Below, one piece after another: positions 5,554 through 10,533 of a stretch of 10,533 bases of DNA. The notes beneath the pieces were generated by a model. It had not been told where the DNA came from. It saw only the letters and a list, made by a program, of their open reading frames with translations, and searched no databases. The stretch covers positions 1 to 10,533 of the forward strand of contig DEHV01000044.1 in the NCBI GenBank assembly GCA_002352105.1, written 5' to 3'. A program made the translations under genes and the position numbers. Within the stretch, counting starts at the first letter, position 1. Every line of letters starts with the position of its first letter. This DNA is from Chitinophagaceae bacterium UBA2791 (GTDB lineage Bacteria > Bacteroidota > Bacteroidia > Chitinophagales > Chitinophagaceae).

Positions 5554-7269
5554 CTACAAACGCGACAAATAGGAGGAGATAAAGTAGAGGCCTGATTGTT
5601 CCCGCGCTGTTCTCAGGCTGAGTCCGTGGCGATTCAGGCCGCCTGCCAGGCTGGAGAATCCATATTCGACAAGCTCGCGATGCTTCAGGAACCGGCGATA
5701 CCGTTTGCATACATTCCGGTATTCCAGAATGAGATCTTCATGTGAAAGCTCCCGATGCCGGATCCTGTGTATGGGATAGCCCAGCTTGCATTTTTTTCGC
5801 GCGACCTGAAAACCGAAATATTTAATGATGGCATGCGCTAATCCTTTTAAGTCAACCGAATAAAGCTCTTTCATCGTCAGGTATTTCCCCTGTTCCATAC
5901 AGATTTGTTTATAGTCGCTGATGGTTTTTGCCTTTGTATAATATTCCCGGGATACCTGCCGGGACCTTAGCTGGAGCCGTTGCGCAACCTCATATGCTGT
6001 GCCATGATATTTATAAATGGCATTCGCTATGGTCGCCTTGCCTGCCTCATACAATTCTTTAATGGTGGGCATCCTGCCGTACTTCAGAATTAGGGGAGCC
6101 AGCTCTTTTTTAATGTTCTTGAAGCTGGCCCAATAAGTGGGAGGCTTAATACATATCTCTTTCAGGGAATCGGATGGTTTTTGAGATCGGAAACCCATCT
6201 TGCTGATTATCCGAAGCGCCTCCTCCTCTATCCATTCCATTCGCTGGCAAAAAACCTTCTGTGGTATGATAATGTATTTCTTTTTTAGCTTTTTATAGAG
6301 CCGGATTTTTTTGGCCATCTTGATCTCGTACGCATTGCTGTTTGATCTTATGTAGCCTGCAATTTCTATATAGGTTTTTCCAATTAAGAAATCACATTTG
6401 TATAAGTGTTTTTTCGAAATCCTTACATGAACGCGGTGCGGAATATTGTACTTAAATAAGATATTGTCAAACACGCACTCGTAAGAGCTTTGTAAATAAT
6501 GCCCGTCTTTTGCAGGGAAAAGCGTTGGGGAAGAAGCGTTAAGCAGTCGGGCGAATTTGGGAAATCCGCCCTTGTTCGAAATAGCGCGCGATAAATCGTA
6601 ACGCCCGAGTATTTTTAACAGGGAACTGTTAGGAAAGAACCCGTGCTTCGCGATAAGCGGTTTGAGATCCTTAATGATGGCGCTATCTGTCCAGCGTCGG
6701 AGTTTCCTCACAGGGATGCCGATTTCTCTCTTGAACGCGGTCAGGTTTTCAAATCTACCCATTGCCCAAACCAACCCGTTCTTACCGAGTTTTAGCAGGT
6801 TTTTTCGACTGATAAGATGTCCGGCCTGGTGAATTTCCTTTAGATCGCGAATAATCCTGGCCCTTGTCCATTTTCGCGTTCTTAACGGGATCCCCAGTTT
6901 AAATCGGCGATTCAGCTTTTTCAATCCGCCATGTCTTTGCGCCGCATTCATTAAGGGAGCATTTAGGCGATAGATTGCCGTTGTGATAGAACTCGCTTCA
7001 ATAACTTGCCTATGGGTCTTGCAAAAAGACCTGAGTTCGGCTACCGTATTTTTTAGGGTCCAGGAATTCGGAGGTTTTCTTGAATTAGGTAAGCCCAGCG
7101 CTTCATGAAGATTCTTAAAATTCCTGAAATATTTCGGGATTGCGTATTGGGCCAGCTTCCGGTGACCGCGTTTGATCAGGAGAGCCTTTGTCGGTATCTG
7201 CCGCCATTGCTTGCATAGTTTTTGACACAGCGCCAGTATAAGTTCCTTATTCCATCTTTCCCTGGGCAT
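5554..7269 (-). CDS. Repeat-nuclease-repeat protein, putative site-specific DNA nuclease
   Basis: A 571-residue, very basic protein that I do not recognise as a named family. It contains seven degenerate repeats of about 53-59 residues. Four are N-terminal (starting about residues 6, 70, 134 and 193) and three C-terminal (about 380, 443 and 507). The pattern is an aromatic residue (usually W) plus T/S, a helix with I..DLK..., a G.(I/P)(S/T)...L turn, then A(I/M).+FG and F.....GIP. This resembles the homing-endonuclease-associated (HNH_repeat-type) DNA-binding repeats. Between them, about 250-360, lies a probable PD-(D/E)XK-type domain: SSYE (E264), KCDF (D293), YIEIAGY (E302) and K317 in YEIKMAKK. 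Start ATG at 7269; no strong ribosome-binding site. No signal peptide or membrane segment is seen. It stands alone, convergent with the FAD oxidoreductase. Favoured role: freestanding homing-type or other sequence-specific nuclease. Alternatives: an inactive DNA- or RNA-binding repeat protein. Confidence 0.7.
   Translation of the reverse strand: MPRERWNKELILALCQKLCKQWRQIPTKALLIKRGHRKLAQYAIPKYFRNFKNLHEALGLPNSRKPPNSWTLKNTVAELRSFCKTHRQVIEASSITTAIYRLNAPLMNAAQRHGGLKKLNRRFKLGIPLRTRKWTRARIIRDLKEIHQAGHLISRKNLLKLGKNGLVWAMGRFENLTAFKREIGIPVRKLRRWTDSAIIKDLKPLIAKHGFFPNSSLLKILGRYDLSRAISNKGGFPKFARLLNASSPTLFPAKDGHYLQSSYECVFDNILFKYNIPHRVHVRISKKHLYKCDFLIGKTYIEIAGYIRSNSNAYEIKMAKKIRLYKKLKKKYIIIPQKVFCQRMEWIEEEALRIISKMGFRSQKPSDSLKEICIKPPTYWASFKNIKKELAPLILKYGRMPTIKELYEAGKATIANAIYKYHGTAYEVAQRLQLRSRQVSREYYTKAKTISDYKQICMEQGKYLTMKELYSVDLKGLAHAIIKYFGFQVARKKCKLGYPIHRIRHRELSHEDLILEYRNVCKRYRRFLKHRELVEYGFSSLAGGLNRHGLSLRTAREQSGLYFISSYLSRL
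6190..6522 (-). other. Central PD-(D/E)XK-like nuclease domain within the repeat protein
   Basis: This stretch encodes residues about 250-360. Its layout matches Vsr/DUF559-like endonuclease folds: a helix with a conserved glutamate (SSYECVFDN), a beta hairpin, CDF with D293, a 7-residue strand-turn, YIEIAGY with E302, then YEIKMAKKIRLYKKL and the strand KYIIIP. The usual lysine two residues after E302 is replaced by alanine (A304). K317 could supply the charge instead. The fold call is by eye. Confidence 0.55.
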
Positions 7270-7484
7270 TGCTTTGGTTTATGTTTAAGCGCCAATACGA
7301 TCGTTGCCCGGGTTAAAGAGGCCGATGGGCGTTTCATGGCAAGCCGGCTGGTCGGCCCGGGGCCAATGATAAGGTAAATATCGGGATGACACTGCTCAAT
7401 TCGTCTATCTGTACCGGAAATTTTCTAACTTATTGTAACCTTTTGAGTTTCTTCCCATATCTATTAGTATATAAAGTTGTTACA
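7270..7484. promoter_or_regulatory. Divergent intergenic region with GC-rich palindromes
   Basis: These 215 bp separate the nuclease gene (minus) from the sigma-factor operon (plus) and should hold both promoters. The half near the nuclease gene is GC-rich: GCCCGGG twice (7306-7312, 7355-7361), GGCCGA/TCGGCC arms (7320-7325, 7352-7357), AGCCGGCT (7342-7349) and GGCCC-G-GGGCC (7354-7364). The half near the operon is AT-rich. It has GTAACC at 7435-7440, somewhat like an ECF -35 element, but no matching -10. No full TAnnTTTG box was found in either direction. Confidence 0.35.
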
Positions 7485-7811
7485 ATGTCAGATGCCATCG
7501 CTGTTTTATTGATTTGCTTAGGGGTGTTTATCTTTCTTGCCTTATTTTTCTCACAAAGAGCCAGGCATTTGGAAAGAATGAAAATGATCGAAAAAGGACT
7601 AAATCCGGATACGATCAGGGAGGATGGCGGCCGCTTGCTTGGGAAGAAGATAGGAATAATAGCAGTCGGGCTGGGCGCGGGCTTATGCATCATAGCCATA
7701 CTCGCATTGATTAATCCGAAACTAATCAATAGCAATGCGATGCCTTTGGCGATAGTGATACTCTGTTGCGGAATTTCCCTAATCGTTGCGAACAAGGATA
7801 AAAGATCTTAA
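7485..7811 (+). CDS. DUF6249-like small membrane protein of a sigma-factor operon
   Basis: A 108-residue inner-membrane protein. Residues about 5-22 are a first membrane helix (AIAVLLICLGVFIFLALFF). A basic, helical cytosolic stretch follows, RARHLERMKMIEKGLNPD, of the type found in DUF6249-like proteins. Two more hydrophobic segments lie at about 55-75 and 86-101, and the end is charged (NKDKRS). The ATG at 7485 is preferred: the family begins just before the first helix, and an in-frame ATG at 7386 would add 33 residues covering the probable promoter. First gene of a compact operon; its stop lies 1 nt before the sigma factor's GTG, so translation is probably coupled. Function unknown; the context suggests a part in the sigma-dependent signalling unit. 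Confidence 0.75.
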   Translation: MSDAIAVLLICLGVFIFLALFFSQRARHLERMKMIEKGLNPDTIREDGGRLLGKKIGIIAVGLGAGLCIIAILALINPKLINSNAMPLAIVILCCGISLIVANKDKRS

Positions 7812-7812
7812 C

Positions 7813-8379
7813 GTGAACGATGATACTATTGATCTTGAGCACGTCAATAAGATTCGTGACGGCGATTCAGCCGGTTTCCGGTTTTTCATTACGAAATACA
7901 AGGATCTTTTATTTACTTATGCCTCGACAACCCTGGTGGATAGGCAGCTTGCCGAAGAAGCGGTTCAGGACGCATTTGTAAATGCTTTCAGATATTTGAA
8001 AAGTTTTAGAGGAAGTTCGAGTTTCAAAACCTGGCTGATCAGGATCTTAATTAATGAGGCGAATAAGAAGAGAAAGCAGGTAGAGCGAAATATTGTGCTA
8101 AAGGAGAAGTTTAATGAGGATATGGCCATAAATGAGGAGGCGCCGGTATTAAGCGACGAGATCGAGACGGTTAAATATGCGTTAGGGCTGATGGATAGCG
8201 ATAAGAGCCTGGCCCTTCGATTGTTTTATCTTGACGAATATTCCATTAAGGAGATAGCGCAATTAACCGGCTGGACGATAGCAAAGACTAAAGTTAGTTT
8301 GCACCGGGCAAAAAAAGACATCATAGCAATAGTAAGCGAGCTTCAATCTAAAACACAAAGCGATGGATCAAAAAGATAG
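7813..8379 (+). CDS. ECF RNA polymerase sigma factor
   Basis: A 188-residue sigma-70 family factor of the ECF class, with regions 2 and 4 only. Region 2 spans about residues 22-88: FRFFITKYKDLLFTYA, then QLAEEAVQDAFVNAFRYLKSF and SSFKTWLIRILINEANKK, which bind core polymerase and the -10. Region 4 spans about 120-170 and ends in the -35-reading helix-turn-helix SIKEIAQLTGWTIAKTKVSL followed by HRAKKDI. The GTG at 7813 is the most likely start because it is 1 nt past the upstream stop and gives a normal N-terminus; a TTG at 7786 would overlap the preceding gene, and the nearby ATG at 7820 is out of frame. It overlaps the next gene by 17 nt. Target promoters are unknown. Confidence 0.92.
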   Translation: MNDDTIDLEHVNKIRDGDSAGFRFFITKYKDLLFTYASTTLVDRQLAEEAVQDAFVNAFRYLKSFRGSSSFKTWLIRILINEANKKRKQVERNIVLKEKFNEDMAINEEAPVLSDEIETVKYALGLMDSDKSLALRLFYLDEYSIKEIAQLTGWTIAKTKVSLHRAKKDIIAIVSELQSKTQSDGSKR

Positions 8380-8677
8380 AGAAATACTATCCCTGATCAG
8401 GCATACAAAGCTTAAGCTTGACAGCGAAGATTTTGAGCAGAGATGCATGCATCTGATTGACAAGGAAGCGCAGTTAGACAGAAGACCTTCTATCTATTAT
8501 AAAATCTCCGGTTGGTGTTATTTAGCCGGTCTTGCGGTTTGTGTCGCGATAATCTTGCTGAGCCTGACCGAAAAGCCTGACGAGCTGATGCGCCAGACGG
8601 TGTTGCAGTCTTTCGTGATCGGCGCTGCCTGCTACTTAGTTATTCAGGTTAAAACCCATCTGCATCATCTCCGATAG
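8363..8677 (+). CDS. Two-helix membrane protein, candidate anti-sigma factor
   Basis: A 104-residue protein with no family I recognise. Residues 1-45 are charged and helical (MDQKDREILSLIRHTKLKLD onward) and probably cytoplasmic. Hydrophobic helices follow at about 49-69 and 80-97, with a short periplasmic turn (TEKPDELMRQ) and a histidine-rich end (THLHHLR). Its ATG lies inside the sigma gene (17-nt overlap), the tight coupling usual for sigma/anti-sigma pairs. A short cytosolic domain plus membrane anchor also suits that role. It lacks the long periplasmic domain of FecR-type regulators and has no visible zinc (HxxxCxxC) motif. The role is therefore an inference from position. Confidence 0.65.
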   Translation: MDQKDREILSLIRHTKLKLDSEDFEQRCMHLIDKEAQLDRRPSIYYKISGWCYLAGLAVCVAIILLSLTEKPDELMRQTVLQSFVIGAACYLVIQVKTHLHHLR

Positions 8678-8709
8678 ATTCTTAATTCATTAAACTAAAA
8701 CAAGACTAA

Positions 8710-9801
8710 ATGAAAACAATTATTTTCATAGCGGCTTTTTATTGCCTATCGGGCTTTGCCGGACTAAGCGCCCAGGAGTTCAGCATCAGCGGAAAGATAA
8801 ATTATAAGGATACATTAATGCTGATGTTCGGTACCAAGGATCAGGCTGATACATTGATCAGCCCGGACGGAAGTTTTCATTTTTCGAGAACGCTGAAGCA
8901 TCCCGAATTGTTGAGTATTATTGCGCTGGACAATAAAAACAAAAGGATTAATAATACTCGAACCTTTTTTACAAGCGGCGGATCCGCCTATCTTGAGACA
9001 GATTTTGGCGCCCTGGGATCGAGTAAGATTCAAATGACAGAGACGGAATACTTTGATCTCTTCGAAAATTTCAGAGACCAGTTTAATCCCCTTGTGGATA
9101 TTGCCAGAAAACTGATCGATACCTCATATTCAAAAGACATGAGTCAGGAGGAGAAGGGCCTTGTTTCAGCCTTGTATAACTATGTGTGTAAGGTGGAGGA
9201 CTGGGTGATTGAACGTTTTATCAGGAACAACAATAATAATATTGTCGGCGCTTATATATTCCATGATCGTTTCAACGCCAGAGTGAATTTTGAAAAGGCT
9301 GAAAAGTTGTTGACCGGTTTTTCTTCGGAATTATTGACCACTGATTATTTGAAAGAGGTCAAATTGACTATTGACGCCGCCAAAAAGATTGCGGTGGGAT
9401 TGCCTGCGCCGGTGTTAAGTTTGACGGCTATGGATGGGGATCGTATCGAGTTCGGAAAGAAGTGGGATAGATATACTGTGATTGATTTCTGGGGAACCTG
9501 GTGTCCTCCCTGCCTGAAGGGGATGGGAAAGATGAAGGAGTCTTATAATAGATATAGAAACAAGATTGATTTTGTTGGCGTCGCCTATAGGGACGATAGG
9601 GATAACGTGAAGCGGTTGGTTGAAGCGGAGAAAATTGGCTGGCCCCAGATCATAAATAATGACCAGAAAACGGACTTGGTCAGGCTTTTTAATATTTATG
9701 CGGCTCCTACAAAAATAGTTATTGACAGGGAAGGAAAGATCCTAAAGGTATTTGTCGGGGAAGTCGAGGATTTCTATACTTATATAGAGGGATTGAAATA
9801 A
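8710..9801 (+). CDS. Exported TlpA-like thioredoxin with N-terminal DUF4369-like domain
   Basis: A 363-residue periplasmic thiol-disulfide protein. Signal peptide: hydrophobic residues 3-20, likely cut after LSA-QEF (A21). About 23-110 is a beta-rich DUF4369-like region (FSISGKI, then SPDGSFHFSRTL). About 110-225 is a helical linker with five asparagines in a row (173-177). About 228-363 is a thioredoxin domain: GLPAPVLSLTAMDG, then VIDFWGTWCPPCLKGM with the active-site pair C265/C268, and cis-proline P333 in YAAPTKIVI. By family it reduces periplasmic protein disulfides, receiving electrons from a membrane partner not seen here. It sits 32 nt after the candidate anti-sigma gene, probably last in the operon, and could be an output or sensor arm of the sigma system. 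This architecture is common in Bacteroidota. Confidence 0.88.
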   Translation: MKTIIFIAAFYCLSGFAGLSAQEFSISGKINYKDTLMLMFGTKDQADTLISPDGSFHFSRTLKHPELLSIIALDNKNKRINNTRTFFTSGGSAYLETDFGALGSSKIQMTETEYFDLFENFRDQFNPLVDIARKLIDTSYSKDMSQEEKGLVSALYNYVCKVEDWVIERFIRNNNNNIVGAYIFHDRFNARVNFEKAEKLLTGFSSELLTTDYLKEVKLTIDAAKKIAVGLPAPVLSLTAMDGDRIEFGKKWDRYTVIDFWGTWCPPCLKGMGKMKESYNRYRNKIDFVGVAYRDDRDNVKRLVEAEKIGWPQIINNDQKTDLVRLFNIYAAPTKIVIDREGKILKVFVGEVEDFYTYIEGLK

Positions 9802-9858
9802 ATCAAACATAGACTCAGCCCTTCACCCTAACCGCACAAATCCATTCCGGAGTCAGGG

Positions 9859-10533
9859 CTATTGGCTTCCCGACTTGGTGGATTGAATGGAGATGAACTC
9901 CGAGGGGGTGAGCTTGATGATCTTTTTGAATTGCTTGTTGAAATGCGAGATGTTTTCGAACCCGCTTTCGTAAGCAACCTCGCTGATATTGTAATCGTTT
10001 TCGATGAGCAGTTTACAGGAATAGCCGATCCGGATCTCATTTAAATATTCAATGAAGGACTTATTGGTTCGTTTCCGAAAAAAGCGGCAAAACGAAGAAG
10101 TGGTCATGTTCAATTGCGCCGCTACTTCCTCCAGGGAAATATGATTCTTAAAATTGGCGATCATATATTTATAGGCCTCGATGATCTTATGATTTTCACC
10201 GGCCGCGAATGAATTCACAAAGCCCGGGCTCGATAAGGGCTCCAGTTTGGAAGAAGATGCTATGGAGTTTAAGATGGTAAACAACAGGCTGATCCTTTCG
10301 ATGCCCTCCGTTTCGATCAGGAGCAGCAGCTTTTTTCTAACGAAATTGATTATGGAGGGCTCGCTGATCTTGATGCCTCTCAGGGATTGCTCAAATAACT
10401 TCTTAAGCGCGACCGCCTCAGGCAACTGGTCGAAATCAATGCCGGGCAGGTTTTTCTTGAAATGCACCGCGATGCTCTGGGAATAAAAATCATGGTCGTG
10501 CTTAAAATCGCTTCTCCATTCATGAGGCAGGTT
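9859..10533 (-). CDS. AraC family transcriptional regulator, cupin type (N-terminus cut by window edge)
   Basis: The reading frame stays open to the last base, giving 224 residues before the stop at 9859. The apparent GTG at 10467 is internal, because upstream codons continue as NLPHEWRSDFKHD and then SQSIAVHF. These are the end of the N-terminal cupin sensor domain (NLPH loop) and the SIAVHF strand typical of this subgroup. A helical linker follows. The C-terminus is an AraC DNA-binding domain: ISLEEVAAQLNMTTSSFCRF, and NISEVAYESGFENISHFNKQ followed by FKKIIKLTPSEF. About 80-100 N-terminal residues, including most of the ligand-binding barrel, should lie beyond the window. Relatives often control sugar or carbon uptake. 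Convergent with the TlpA-like gene, 57 nt apart. Confidence 0.9.
   Translation of the reverse strand, partial: NLPHEWRSDFKHDHDFYSQSIAVHFKKNLPGIDFDQLPEAVALKKLFEQSLRGIKISEPSIINFVRKKLLLLIETEGIERISLLFTILNSIASSSKLEPLSSPGFVNSFAAGENHKIIEAYKYMIANFKNHISLEEVAAQLNMTTSSFCRFFRKRTNKSFIEYLNEIRIGYSCKLLIENDYNISEVAYESGFENISHFNKQFKKIIKLTPSEFISIQSTKSGSQ

Noticed and set aside
5554..7269. CRISPR or transposase interpretation of the large minus-strand gene
   Set aside because: There are no DNA-level repeat-spacer units, no terminal inverted repeats at its edges, and no DDE or HUH transposase motifs; the repetition is only at protein level and is degenerate.
7296..7308. ACGATCGT palindrome upstream of the nuclease gene as an operator
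   Set aside because: Eight bases of symmetry with no matching flanks are expected often by chance.
7386..7484. ATG at 7386 as start of the DUF6249-like protein
   Set aside because: The added segment is not family-like and would consume the AT-rich stretch expected to carry the operon promoter; kept as a lesser possibility.
9227..9241. AAY-triplet run encoding five asparagines in the TlpA-like protein as a phase-variation tract
   Set aside because: Triplet slippage would keep the frame and the run is short with mixed codons; it is probably just a linker.

Overview
The window looks like chromosome from a Bacteroidota member, most likely Chitinophagaceae-like. The support is a moderate-GC genome with almost no Shine-Dalgarno sequences, promoter-like TAnnTTTG variants, and typical family content: an exported N-acyl-D-amino-acid deacylase, a DUF6249-like membrane protein next to an ECF sigma factor, a periplasmic TlpA-type thioredoxin, and AraC regulators of both the GlxA type and the cupin 'SIAVHF' type. 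The placement below phylum rests on gene flavour only. I see no rRNA, tRNA, CRISPR array, insertion sequence or complete phage module.

Layout. (1) 14-1582: a secreted amidohydrolase of the D-aminoacylase family, closed by a strong hairpin terminator at 1617-1647. (2) 1683-2523, minus strand: two small VOC-superfamily proteins, probably one transcript. They are divergent from (3) 2654-3637, a GlxA-type AraC regulator with an intact DJ-1/PfpI Cys-His pair. The 130-bp divergent region holds overlapping palindromes that could be the regulator's operator. (4) 3796-5531: a PPOX-type flavin split-barrel protein ('general stress protein 26' type) followed 23 nt later by an FAD-dependent oxidoreductase of the DAO fold. 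Groups 2-4 read as a small redox/aldehyde-stress neighbourhood under a cysteine-bearing regulator. That is an inference from context. (5) 5554-7269, minus strand: the most unusual gene, a 571-residue basic protein. Four roughly 55-residue repeats precede, and three follow, a central PD-(D/E)XK-like nuclease domain. (6) 7485-9801: a tightly packed operon of a DUF6249-like membrane protein, an ECF sigma factor (GTG start 1 nt after the previous stop), a two-helix membrane protein overlapping the sigma gene by 17 nt (candidate anti-sigma factor), and an exported TlpA-like thioredoxin with a WCPPC site. (7) 9859-10533, minus strand: the C-terminal two thirds of a cupin-AraC regulator that runs off the window edge.

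The best candidate for something undescribed is the repeat-nuclease-repeat protein at 5554-7269. The repeats resemble homing-endonuclease-associated DNA-binding repeats, and the centre resembles a Vsr/RAP-like or PD-(D/E)XK nuclease with a non-canonical third motif. A freestanding homing-type or site-specific nuclease is my favoured reading. No decisive search could be run here.
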